This document shows, in pieces, positions 1 to 7,641 of a stretch of 64,000 bases of DNA. Under the pieces are notes generated by a model. That model searched no databases. It was not told the DNA's origin and saw nothing but the letters and a program-made list of their open reading frames with translations. The translations under genes and the position numbers were made by a program. Source of the stretch: WHSW01 sp963742205 (GTDB taxonomy: Bacteria; Actinomycetota; Thermoleophilia; Solirubrobacterales; 70-9); contig CAVUKZ010000003.1 in assembly GCA_963742205.1 (NCBI GenBank), forward strand, positions 62,001-126,000, written 5' to 3'. Position 1 is the first letter of the stretch. Each line of letters starts with the position of its first letter.

Positions 1-170
1 TCCTGCAGTCGGTGCGTGAGCTGGTTGAGCTCGCGGATCGCGCGCTCGAGGTACTTCTCTCGGATCTCGTCGTCGGTCGTCGGCACGGTGGGTCCTGGAG
101 GCCCGTCACCCGAGCCGTCGGCTTTCTTTGACGGGTCCGCCCGCCCTCCTGCCGACTGCGGCGGCTGCAT
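1..170 (-). CDS. Partial unknown protein, N-terminal 56 residues
   Basis: The ATG at 170 overlaps the TGA of the upstream glycosyltransferase-PHP gene by one base (TGATG), so the two are probably translationally coupled. The visible N terminus is low complexity (MQPPQSAGGRADPSKKADGS, then a Pro/Gly-rich stretch). From about residue 33 it turns into a charged amphipathic segment, DDEIREKYLERAIRELNQL, that looks like the start of a coiled coil. The gene runs off the window edge, so no family can be assigned. Its position suggests a role linked to the fusion gene upstream. Confidence 0.6.
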   Translation of the reverse strand, partial: MQPPQSAGGRADPSKKADGSGDGPPGPTVPTTDDEIREKYLERAIRELNQLTHRLQ

Positions 171-2092
171 CAGCCCTTGCCCGCCCGCGACGCGGTGCGC
201 CGGCCGCCGCGGCCGCCGCCCGTCTGCAGCCACTTCAGCGTCTGCACGTAGACGAGGTTGCGCTTCTTGCGCACGATGTCGGCGTCGCGCATGGCCTCCA
301 GGAACTCCTCGGCTCCGTTGAAGTCGTGGACGCGGATCATCACGCTGCCGAGGCCCTGGGCCACGTGGCTGTCGGAGCCGGCCCCGGGGACGATGCGGTA
401 CTTGGCCGCGAACCGCTCGGCCTCCTCGTTGAAGGCGCTCAGCGCCACCCGCGGATTGAAGACCTCGAGGATGTCGATGTCCTCGACCATGTCGAGCAGG
501 TGCTCGTAGTCGGGCACCGAGTGCAGGCGGTCGAACGGGTGCGGGACATAGACCAGCCCGCCCTGGCGGCGGATCTCGGCGGTCGTCTCGGCCATCGTCA
601 TCCCGCGCTCGATCTTCTCCGTCAGGAAGAGGCCGATCACCTCCCCCTGCTGGGCGGTCTTCACCTCCTCGGCCACGATCACCTTCACGCCGAAGTCATC
701 GGCGATCTCCGCCGCGGCGACGGCGCCCGAGATCTCGTTGTGGTCGGTGATCGCGATCGCCCCCAGGCCCGCCTCCCGGGCGGTGGCGAGGAGCGTCTCG
801 ACGGGCGTCGCACAGTCCGAGCTGTGGTCGGTGTGCATGTGCAGGTCCACGTGGACCTCCCGGCGCCGAGCGACGCGGCGGCGGACCTCCGGGTTGCCCC
901 GCGGGTCGTGGCGGCGGGCGCAGATCCGCTCGTAGATCGCCTCGACCTGGTCGGTGACCGCCTCCCAGTCGCGGACGGCGCCCCGCCCCTTGGCGACCAG
1001 TTCGCGCCGCAGGGCCGGGCTCGCGAGCAGGCGCTCGATCTGCCCCGCGAGGGTGATCGAATCGCCGGCCTGAAACAGCAGCCCGAGCTCGCCGTCGCGG
1101 GTGAGCTCGTTGTAGAGCGGCAGCTGCGAGCAGACCGGGACGGTCGCGGACGCGAGCGCCTGGCGCACGAGGTCGGGGGCCAGGCGCGGGCCGCCGGAGG
1201 CGGCGACGAGCAGGTCGGCACCCGCGATCAGCGCCTCGGGCGTGGTGTCGGCCGGGCCGACGACGCGCAGGCGCTGGCGGAGCTTTTGCGAGACCCGGAC
1301 CTCCCGGGGGTCAGCAGTCCAGACGGCGGCCTCCCAGTCGTCGGCCGGCTTCAGGCGCCGAATCGCCCGCAGGAACAGGCGCAGGGCGCCGCGCTCCTCG
1401 TCGAGGCAGAAGGCGATCCGCGTCGGCCGCTCTGCGTCCGTCGGCGCCTCGGTGGGCCACCAGGGTTCCACCCCGGGATCCGCCCCGGGCGCCACCCGCT
1501 CGTACGGGCCCGGGAAGAAGCGGTCCATGAGCTCCTCGGTCGCCCCGCAGCTCGTGGTCCGCGCGTCCAGCCGGCCGAGGAAGATCTCGACCAGCGGGCG
1601 TGCGACCTGGGTCGAGAGCGTGCGCTCGCTGGGCTCGAAGAAGCTGCCGACGTTCAGCGACCGCGAATGTCGCAGCGCGGCCGAGGAGACGCTGGGCGCA
1701 AACGGGTCGTGGACGTGGACCACGTCGAGGTCGACGCCGCCGAGCAGGCCCTCGAGCGCGCGGCTGACGTCGAGCGGTACCGGCGCCGCCCGCGGGCGCG
1801 GCCCCGTCGGCAGCGGGATGCCGCTGCCGAGCGCGAGCACCGGCACGCCGGCCGCGCTCGCCCCGTCGGCGCTCGCCTCAAACAGCGCCGCGGGCCGCTC
1901 GGCTGCCGCGGCGATCACCCGCCGCGACTCCCGCACCGCGGCCCGCGATTCGGATGGCGCGGCGATCACGACCCGGTGTCCGCGCGCGGCAAGCCCGGCC
2001 GAGGTCCGGGCGACGAAGTCATTCACCTCATGCCGCATCGCCCACGGATGTGGCGTCACCTGGACGACCGAGAGCCGCTCGCTCGTGGGCAC
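170..2092 (-). CDS. GT-B glycosyltransferase fused to a PHP-type phosphoesterase domain
   Basis: A 640-residue protein. Residues ~5-390 resemble a family 4 GT-B glycosyltransferase: N-terminal SVVQVTPHPWAMRHEVNDF, a DVVHVHDPF strand, and a C-terminal half with a G.L....DS..LA..IE.LL pattern. From ~412 a PHP domain begins with the metal-binding HMHTDHSSD, followed by AITDHNEI, YVPHPFDR and GAGSDSH, all standard PHP metal ligands. PHP domains hydrolyse phosphoesters, so the protein may transfer a sugar and trim a phosphate, or the PHP half may regulate. The fusion is continuous in one frame with no break. The GTG start at 2092 is preceded at 6 nt by TATCCT, suggesting a leaderless mRNA. Substrate is unknown. 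Confidence 0.8.
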   Translation of the reverse strand: MPTSERLSVVQVTPHPWAMRHEVNDFVARTSAGLAARGHRVVIAAPSESRAAVRESRRVIAAAAERPAALFEASADGASAAGVPVLALGSGIPLPTGPRPRAAPVPLDVSRALEGLLGGVDLDVVHVHDPFAPSVSSAALRHSRSLNVGSFFEPSERTLSTQVARPLVEIFLGRLDARTTSCGATEELMDRFFPGPYERVAPGADPGVEPWWPTEAPTDAERPTRIAFCLDEERGALRLFLRAIRRLKPADDWEAAVWTADPREVRVSQKLRQRLRVVGPADTTPEALIAGADLLVAASGGPRLAPDLVRQALASATVPVCSQLPLYNELTRDGELGLLFQAGDSITLAGQIERLLASPALRRELVAKGRGAVRDWEAVTDQVEAIYERICARRHDPRGNPEVRRRVARRREVHVDLHMHTDHSSDCATPVETLLATAREAGLGAIAITDHNEISGAVAAAEIADDFGVKVIVAEEVKTAQQGEVIGLFLTEKIERGMTMAETTAEIRRQGGLVYVPHPFDRLHSVPDYEHLLDMVEDIDILEVFNPRVALSAFNEEAERFAAKYRIVPGAGSDSHVAQGLGSVMIRVHDFNGAEEFLEAMRDADIVRKKRNLVYVQTLKWLQTGGGRGGRRTASRAGKG

Positions 2093-2098
2093 GTCCTG

Positions 2099-2104
2099 AG
2101 GATA
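2099..2104 (-). promoter_or_regulatory. -10-like hexamer of leaderless type
   Basis: TATCCT on the minus strand ends 6 nt before the GTG of the glycosyltransferase-PHP gene. No Shine-Dalgarno sequence lies between. The spacing would put the transcription start at or next to the start codon. Confidence 0.45.
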
Positions 2105-2151
2105 TGTCCCGCGGGAATGAAACGGCCCCCGTTAGCGTCCTCTGAGAGGAG

Positions 2152-2928
2152 ATGGACGGCGATCGCCAACAGCTGACCGAGCGCGACCGGCGAGACCTCG
2201 CGGCGCACGCGGACGGCGCGCTGTCCGACCGGCGCCGAGCGGCGCTCGAGGTCCGGCTCGCCGGCTCGCCGGGCCTGCGCGAGAGCCTGGATCGCCAGCG
2301 TCGGGCGGCCGGGGCACTGCGCTCGATCGAGGTCGACGCCCCCGCCCGCCTGCGGACGGTGCTCGCCGGCGAGCGTCCTGCCCCCGCCCGCCGGCGGTTC
2401 GCGCCGCTCGCGTGGGCGGGCGCCGCCGCGGCCGTGGCGGCGGTCGCGGTGGCGATCGTGGTGCTCGCCGGCGGCGCGTCGACGCCGACGATCGACGAGG
2501 CGGCCGGGCTCGCCTCGCGGCCCGCGACCGCGCCGGCGCCGGGACCGCGCGCCGGCCAGCCGACGCTGCTCAACGCGGAGGCCGAAGGGCTCGCCTATCC
2601 GAACTGGGCGCGCGAGTTCGGCTGGCGCGCGAGCGGCGAGCGCTCGGACCAGCTGGGCGACCGCGACGCGACCACCGTCCTCTATCGCAACGCCGACGGC
2701 AACCAGCTCGCCTACACGATCGTCTCCGGCGACGCGCTCGAGCCCGAGGCCGGCGCCGAGACGACGAGGGTCGACGGCGTCGAGCTCGCGGTGAGCCGCG
2801 ACGGCGATCGCACCGTGGTCACCTGGCTCCGCGACGGCCACACGTGCGTCCTCTCCGGATCCGGCGTGCCGCGCCGGACGATGCTCGATCTTGCGGCCTG
2901 GAAGGGCGACGGGGCGGTCGCCTTCTGA
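2152..2928 (+). CDS. Membrane-anchored anti-sigma factor-like protein
   Basis: A 258-residue protein with a short cytosolic helical N terminus (residues 1-~80: LTERDRRDLAAHADGALSDR, as in anti-sigma domains). One membrane helix follows at ~86-106 (PLAWAGAAAAVAAVAVAIVV). The extracytoplasmic C-terminal domain of ~150 residues contains YRNADGNQLAYTIVSG and a Cys in GHTCVLSG. No HxxxCxxC zinc motif is visible, so it is not a typical ZAS-domain factor. It directly precedes a sigma-factor gene, with the stops and starts overlapping, which supports the anti-sigma role. GAGAGGAG at 2144-2151 is a good ribosome-binding site for the ATG. The order anti-sigma first, sigma second is less common than the reverse. 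Confidence 0.7.
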   Translation: MDGDRQQLTERDRRDLAAHADGALSDRRRAALEVRLAGSPGLRESLDRQRRAAGALRSIEVDAPARLRTVLAGERPAPARRRFAPLAWAGAAAAVAAVAVAIVVLAGGASTPTIDEAAGLASRPATAPAPGPRAGQPTLLNAEAEGLAYPNWAREFGWRASGERSDQLGDRDATTVLYRNADGNQLAYTIVSGDALEPEAGAETTRVDGVELAVSRDGDRTVVTWLRDGHTCVLSGSGVPRRTMLDLAAWKGDGAVAF

Positions 2929-3422
2929 CCGCGGGCACGCGCCAGCTCGATCCCGGGCGCCTCGAGGTCCATCTCGACCGCCTCTACCGGGCGGCGCTCG
3001 GGATGTGCGGGTCCGCCGACGAGGCCGAGGACCTGGTGCAGGAGACCTGCCTGCGGGTGCTCCGCAAGCCGCGGTTGCTGCGCTCGTCAGACGACCTGGC
3101 CTACCTGATCGGCGTCCTGCGCAACGTCTACTACAGCCGTCTGCGCGATCGCGCGCGCCGTCCCGAGGTGCTCGGCACCGACGACGACGTCGCGGCTCGC
3201 GAACGCCCGGGGGTCGCCGGCCTCGAGAGCACGGTCGCGGCGCACGAGGCGCTCGCCGCGGTCGCCGCCCTGCAGCCCGAGTACCGCGACGCCGTGGTCG
3301 CCGTCGACCTCGCCGGGCTCAGTTACCGCGAGGCCGCGCGGGCGCTGGGCACCCGAGAGGGAACGATCATGAGCCGCCTCTACCGCGGCCGCGAGCGGGT
3401 CGCCGAAGCGCTCGGAGAATGA
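2925..3422 (+). CDS. ECF-type RNA polymerase sigma factor
   Basis: About 165 residues. Region 2 begins HLDRLYRAALGMCGSADEAE and continues DLVQETCLRVLRKPRLL. Region 4 is ALQPEYRDAVVAVDLAGLSY-REAARALGTREGTIMSRLYRGR, a clear sigma-70 region 4 helix-turn-helix. Such factors recruit RNA polymerase to stress or envelope promoters. No ATG, GTG or TTG lies between the end of the anti-sigma gene and region 2. The best placed candidate is a CTG at 2925 that overlaps the upstream TGA as CTGA, copying the ATGA/GTGA overlaps used elsewhere here. A GTG about 80 nt upstream inside the anti-sigma gene is the alternative. Identity as a sigma factor is firm; the start is not. Confidence 0.8.
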   Translation: MTAGTRQLDPGRLEVHLDRLYRAALGMCGSADEAEDLVQETCLRVLRKPRLLRSSDDLAYLIGVLRNVYYSRLRDRARRPEVLGTDDDVAARERPGVAGLESTVAAHEALAAVAALQPEYRDAVVAVDLAGLSYREAARALGTREGTIMSRLYRGRERVAEALGE

Positions 3423-3428
3423 ACCGGT

Positions 3429-3463
3429 CCCACCGCGCCCGGCGTTCGGCCGAGCGCGGTGGG
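3429..3463. terminator. Bidirectional stem-loop between convergent genes
   Basis: CCCACCGCGC (3429-3438) and GCGCGGTGGG (3454-3463) form a perfect 10-bp stem. The 15-nt loop itself contains CGGC/GCCG. It lies between the convergent sigma gene and the secreted-protein gene. There is no U tract, so it may be a GC-rich attenuating hairpin rather than a classical intrinsic terminator. It is the clearest such hairpin I found in the window. Confidence 0.6.
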
Positions 3464-3480
3464 AGGACCGGCGGGTGCGG

Positions 3481-4650
3481 TCAGTAACCGACCTTGATGG
3501 ACCGGCTGACGGTCGCCGTGTTGGCGGCCGCGTCCGTGGCCTCGACCCGCAGCTGGACCTTGAAGCGGTTCGGCGCCTGCTTGAGGAGCTTGCGCTTCGG
3601 CTTCAGGGTGAGCTCGGCCGGGTTGGCGGTCCGGTCGACGGACTTCGCCGCGAGCACGACCTCGTTCTTGCGAGCGATCTGCACGGACTTCGCGGAGGCG
3701 AGCAGGCTGACCTCATACGACGCCGGCTCGTCGGCGCTGAGGGTCAGATTCAGGCCGCTGAGCAGTTGCCGCAGCTGGACCTTGCCCTTCGCGCCATCCA
3801 CGTTCACCTGCGGAGCCTTCGTGTCCGGAGGCTCGACCGGGGCGGGCGGCTCGGGCTCCGCCGGCGGGGTCGCCTGCGGCTCGCCGTAGATGATGTCGTC
3901 CATGGCGACGACGTCCGCGGTGCCGCCCTGGGTCACGTCGTCGGCTCCGAGCGCCGCCTCGCCCGTGGTGATCCTGGCGACGGCGATGCGCTCGCCGGCG
4001 TCGTAGCGGACCCCCAGGAACGACAGGCTGCCGTTGCCGGCCGTCTGCGGGACGTCGTAGGTGCCGAGGCTCTCGCCGTCAGGCGCGACGAGCTCGATGG
4101 TCGTCTTGGCCGCGCGGTCGACGTCGCTGAACACGACCCCGATCCCGTTCGTGTCCGCGGCGGTGTCCGTGTTGGGGACCACGAACTGCGTCCGGGTCAC
4201 GTTGCTGCCGATCGGCGCGAACAGCCGCTCGGGCGAGAACGGCGCGAACGCCGTCGAGTACGTCGGGTTGACGTCGGTGAACTCGACTAGGTCCGGGTCG
4301 GCGTCCGCGACGCCGGCGTCGTCATCGTCGTCACCGGAGACCTCGAATCCGGTCCCGGGGGTCGAAAACAGTGCCCCGCGGTTGCGGAAGTTGTTCTCCG
4401 GCATGAACGAGGGGGCGGAGCGCTGGTCGGGCACGCCGTCCCAGTTGATCTGCCGGCGTCCGTCCGCGGCGGGCGGGTTGCCGCCGTTGTCGGCGCCGAG
4501 CGCGTTGCGGAACTGATCCACGGCCGCCTGAATCGCAGCGGCGTCGGGACCGGTCGCCTTGGTGACCACCGGCGCGGCGCTCGCCGACGAGGCGAGGGCG
4601 GCACTGGCGGCGATTGCGGCCGCGGCGGCCGCGATTGCGGTGTGCTTCAT
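3481..4650 (-). CDS. Secreted protein with beta-sandwich-like domains
   Basis: A 389-residue protein. AAGGAGGAG immediately upstream of the ATG at 4650 decides the start. A signal peptide follows (MKHTAIAAAAAAIAASAALA, cleaved near SASAAP). The central region carries SPERLFAPIGSNVTRTQF, GIGVVFSDVD, SLSFLGV and VVAMDDIIYGEP, which resembles a widespread conserved secreted beta-domain family whose name I cannot give. A Pro/Glu linker (~residues 268-290) leads to a second beta-rich C-terminal domain with Lys/Arg-rich strands. There is an acidic Asp run (GDDDDD) at ~115, possibly calcium-binding. No enzyme motif is seen. Likely extracellular or envelope-associated. Confidence 0.7.
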   Translation of the reverse strand: MKHTAIAAAAAAIAASAALASSASAAPVVTKATGPDAAAIQAAVDQFRNALGADNGGNPPAADGRRQINWDGVPDQRSAPSFMPENNFRNRGALFSTPGTGFEVSGDDDDDAGVADADPDLVEFTDVNPTYSTAFAPFSPERLFAPIGSNVTRTQFVVPNTDTAADTNGIGVVFSDVDRAAKTTIELVAPDGESLGTYDVPQTAGNGSLSFLGVRYDAGERIAVARITTGEAALGADDVTQGGTADVVAMDDIIYGEPQATPPAEPEPPAPVEPPDTKAPQVNVDGAKGKVQLRQLLSGLNLTLSADEPASYEVSLLASAKSVQIARKNEVVLAAKSVDRTANPAELTLKPKRKLLKQAPNRFKVQLRVEATDAAANTATVSRSIKVGY

Positions 4651-4925
4651 GACTCCTCCTTGGGTTGAGTGGTCGTTCACTGACCCCAAGGACGACGACC
4701 GCGCGCGCTTAATTCCCCTGCGTGACGACCCTCACGCAGCCTCCGCGGCGGTGTGGCACCGCGCATGCCCGCACCGTGCGTTGCTCAGGCGAGCGTTGCG
4801 CCGGACGTTGAATAACTCGCGCCACGTCCTCCGCTCTCGCTCGAATCTATGGTCCGCGGCTACGCCGCGGACATTTTCTTCTGCTTCCGCGTCCGGGCGT
4901 GCGCGGTGGCGGCCCGGCCGCGTGG
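4651..4925. other. Intergenic region upstream of the secreted protein
   Basis: 275 bp without a supported gene. It holds the leader of the minus-strand secreted-protein gene and the downstream region of ino1. A GTCCGCGG-N5-CCGCGGAC hairpin sits at about 4853-4873, just beyond the ino1 stop, and could end ino1 transcription although no T run follows. Nothing else convincing is visible. Confidence 0.5.
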
Positions 4926-6119
4926 CTACGAGGCGGGCTTGGCCGTCTTCGCTGTGGCCTGCGGCTTGGCGCGTTCGGACGCAGGCTTCCGGGCGTTCTT
5001 GGCGATGAACTCGTCGGTTTGCTCGCGCGCCTCGTCGTCGGGCCGCTGGGTGTGCGGCGACTTCATCAGGTAGCTGGACGGGCCGTCGAGCTGGCCGGCG
5101 ATGCCGTTGTTGAGCGCCAGCTTGATGATCCGCACGGCGTCGATCACGATCCCGGCCGAGTTCGGCGAATCCCAGACCTCGAGCTTGAGCTCGACGTTCA
5201 GCGGCACGTCCCCGAAGCTCTGACCCTCGAGCCGGATGTGCGCCCACTTGCGGTCCGTGAGCCACGGCACGTAGTCCGAGGGGCCGACGTGGACGTCCTC
5301 GGCGGGAAGGTCGTGGCCCATGATCGACGTCACGGCATTGGTCTTCGACTCCTTCTTGGAGTCCAGCCGCTCGCGCTCGAGCATGTTGAAGAAGTCCATG
5401 TTGCCGCCGACGTTGAGCTGCGACGTGCGCGCCAGGTGCACGCCGCGGTCGTGGAACAGGCGGGCGAGCTGGCGGTGGACGATCGTCGCCCCGACCTGGG
5501 ACTTGATGTCGTCGCCGATGATCGGCAGCCCGTGCTCGGTAAAGCGCTTGTCCCAGTAGTCCTCGCGGGCGATGAACACCGGCAGGCAGTTGACGAAGCC
5601 GACCCCGGCCTCGAGCGCCTGCTCGACGTACCACTTGGTCGCCATCTCCGAGCCGACCGGCAGGTAGCAGACGACCACGTCGGCCTTCGTCTCCTTGAGC
5701 GTGCCGACGATGTCGGCGGTCTCGCCCGGCGCCTTGGTGATCTTCTGCTTCAGGTACTTGCCGAGCCCGTCGTGGGTCATCCCGCGCTGGACCTCGACCC
5801 CGAGCTTCGGCACCTCGGCGAACTTGATCGTGTCGTTCTGGCCGGACCAGATCGCCTCGGAGAGGTCCTTGCCCACCTTCTCCGCGTCGATGTCGAAGGC
5901 GGCGACGAACTCGATGTCGCGGACGTGGTAGCCGCCGAGGTCGACGTGCATGAGGCCCGGGACCTGATCGGCCGGGTCGGCGTCCTGGTAGTACTGGACG
6001 CCCTGGATGAAAGCGTTGGCGCAGTTGCCCACGCCCACGATCGCCACCCGCACCTTGCCGTCGTCGGCACGGCTCCCGTCGGCGGTGGCTCCGTTGGTGT
6101 GGCCGTTCGTTTCACTCAT
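4926..6119 (-). CDS. ino1: Inositol-3-phosphate synthase
   Basis: A 397-residue protein that cyclises glucose-6-phosphate to 1L-myo-inositol-1-phosphate using NAD+; cytosolic. The Rossmann motif KVRVAIVGVGNCANAFIQG is at ~22-40. Conserved actinobacterial MIPS blocks follow: VVVCYLPVGSEMATKWYVE, FVNCLPVFIA, IIGDDIKSQVGAT, LNVGGNMDFFNM and KLEVWDSPNSAGIVIDAVR. A variable Asn/Gly N-terminal leader and a Lys/Ala-rich tail flank the core. GGAGG upstream of the ATG is a good ribosome-binding site. The gene lies just downstream of a CDP-alcohol phosphotransferase and a PAP2/Aur1-like gene on the same strand, which points to phosphoinositide lipid synthesis. Confidence 0.95.
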   Translation of the reverse strand: MSETNGHTNGATADGSRADDGKVRVAIVGVGNCANAFIQGVQYYQDADPADQVPGLMHVDLGGYHVRDIEFVAAFDIDAEKVGKDLSEAIWSGQNDTIKFAEVPKLGVEVQRGMTHDGLGKYLKQKITKAPGETADIVGTLKETKADVVVCYLPVGSEMATKWYVEQALEAGVGFVNCLPVFIAREDYWDKRFTEHGLPIIGDDIKSQVGATIVHRQLARLFHDRGVHLARTSQLNVGGNMDFFNMLERERLDSKKESKTNAVTSIMGHDLPAEDVHVGPSDYVPWLTDRKWAHIRLEGQSFGDVPLNVELKLEVWDSPNSAGIVIDAVRIIKLALNNGIAGQLDGPSSYLMKSPHTQRPDDEAREQTDEFIAKNARKPASERAKPQATAKTAKPAS

Positions 6120-6171
6120 GGAATTAGCGTCCTCCAGGAAGCAGGCGGGTGGAAGGCGAACTACCCGGAAT

Positions 6172-6780
6172 TCAGGGTTTGGTTACAGCTTCGGAGCCCT
6201 CGCGCGCCTTGAGCTCACCGCGTACGTGCCAGACACGCTGGCCGACGGTGAAGGCCGTCAGCGCGGCCATCACGTAGATCGCCGCCGGGAGCAAATCGAC
6301 GTCGGAGATCAGATCGCCGGCGCCGAACACGAGGCCGATGGAAAGTAGCACCACGCGGACGGGCCGGGTGGCGATTCCGACCTTGCACTCCACCCCGAGG
6401 GCCTCCGCCCGAGCGCGGGTGTAGGAGACCATCAGCGAGCCGAGGACCACGAACACGCAGGCCGCCGCAGGGACCGCGTCGCCGGCGTCGGCGAACTGGT
6501 ACGCCACGGCGGTCAGCACGATGCCCTCCTCGAGCCGGTCCAGGGTCGAGTCGAGGAAGGCGCCGAACTGGGTGCCCTTGCCCGACATCCGCGAGTAGCG
6601 GCCGTCGAGCGTGTCCATGATCGAGCCGACGATGAACGCGATCCCGCCGAGGAACCAGAGGTCGCCGAGCACCAACCCCGCCGCGGCCAGGTTGAGGATC
6701 AGGCCTGTGATCGAGATCGCGTTCGGGCGTGAGCCGCGAGTCGATCAGCCGGTTGCGCGCGTAGCCGCGCCACTCGGCGG
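6172..6780 (-). CDS. CDP-alcohol phosphatidyltransferase (phosphatidylinositol synthase-like), frameshifted
   Basis: An integral membrane enzyme that moves a phosphatidyl group from CDP-diacylglycerol to an alcohol. The signature D-x2-DG-x2-(A/S)R-x8-G-x3-D-x3-D is visible as DTLDGRYSR...G...LDSTLD. Upstream, one frame reads EWRGYARNRLIDSRLT and the next reads NAISITGLILNLAAAGLVL, the usual family N terminus (LTPNAISITG). One extra base at about 6724 (CCCGAAC where CCCAAC is expected) separates them. No clear start codon was found, so the 5' end is approximate. The flanking ino1 and PAP2 genes suggest inositol or inositol phosphate as acceptor. Confidence 0.8.
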
Positions 6781-6836
6781 CCGTCCTGGGCTGTGGGCGC
6801 GCGCTGGCGATGCGGCGAAGGTACCTGGACGAGCGA

Positions 6837-7619
6837 TCAGATGGTCGCTTCGCTCGTCGACTCGTCGCCGCGCCACGACCACACGTGCGGGCGCAGGCGC
6901 GCGAGCTGACGGGCCGCGACCGCCGCCAGGCAGGCGACCGCCGCGCCGGCGACCGCGTCGAACCAGAAGTGGTTCCCGGTCGTGACGATGACGAAGAAGA
7001 TCAGCAGCGGGTACGCCGACCACATCGTCCGCACCCACGCGTGGCGGGCGAGCGCCGCGGCCGGGACCGCGACCATCAGCGAGAAGGCGATGTGCATGCT
7101 CGGCACGGCCGCGTACTTGTTGATCAGCAGGCTCGCCGTCTGCGAATCCTGTGCCACGCCGGTGAAGCTGGCGATCGTGTCGGTGAACCCGAACCCGGGG
7201 AACAGCCGCGGCGGCGCCGTCGGGAACAGCGCATAGCCGATCAGGGCGATCCCCATCGCGACCATGAACATGTTGCGCACGAAGTAGAAGTGGTCGTTGC
7301 GCAGGAAGTACAGCCAGGCGAGGAACCCCGTGGTGATCACGAAGTGCGAGTTCAGGTACATGAAATTCGCGAAGTCGACGAGCCACGGCGTGTGGTGGAT
7401 CAGCGTCTGCTGAAAGCCCGGCTCGAAGAAGGCGCCCAGCGAGTTCTCGATATCGATCACGTGCCGGGCGTTGGCGAACGCGGCGAAGCTGCCGGAGTCC
7501 GTGATCCCGCGCACCAACTGGTAGCCGTTGTAGGCCAGGAAGAAGAGGCCGAACTGGATGCCGGCGTCCAAAATCCCCCTGGGGAACAGACCATTTACAC
7601 GAGAGACGAGCGAGCGCAC
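6837..7619 (-). CDS. PAP2/Aur1-like membrane phosphotransferase
   Basis: A 260-residue protein with about six membrane helices. PAP2 motifs are present: KYAAVPSMHIAFSLM (motif 2, with the His) and TTGNHFWFDAVAG (motif 3, His and Asp). Length and the FPTAPPR motif match the PAP2_3 group that includes inositol phosphorylceramide synthase Aur1/Ipt1. It may move a phospho-inositol head group or dephosphorylate a lipid. The GTG at 7619 is chosen because the preceding hydrolase gene ends at 7642; a longer upstream in-frame reading would overlap that gene. Its position in a run with the CDP-alcohol transferase and ino1 supports a lipid-inositol pathway. Confidence 0.75.
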   Translation of the reverse strand: MRSLVSRVNGLFPRGILDAGIQFGLFFLAYNGYQLVRGITDSGSFAAFANARHVIDIENSLGAFFEPGFQQTLIHHTPWLVDFANFMYLNSHFVITTGFLAWLYFLRNDHFYFVRNMFMVAMGIALIGYALFPTAPPRLFPGFGFTDTIASFTGVAQDSQTASLLINKYAAVPSMHIAFSLMVAVPAAALARHAWVRTMWSAYPLLIFFVIVTTGNHFWFDAVAGAAVACLAAVAARQLARLRPHVWSWRGDESTSEATI

Positions 7620-7641
7620 GGCGGGGATTGTAAACGGCGGG

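Noticed and set aside
128..2176. Long plus-strand frame opposite the glycosyltransferase-PHP gene
   Set aside because: No domain is recognisable, and it is fully covered by a gene with clear GT-B and PHP motifs.
4732..4860. Possible RNA gene in the AT/GC mixed stretch before ino1's end
   Set aside because: Short hairpins can be drawn, but no tRNA cloverleaf or known RNA motif fits.
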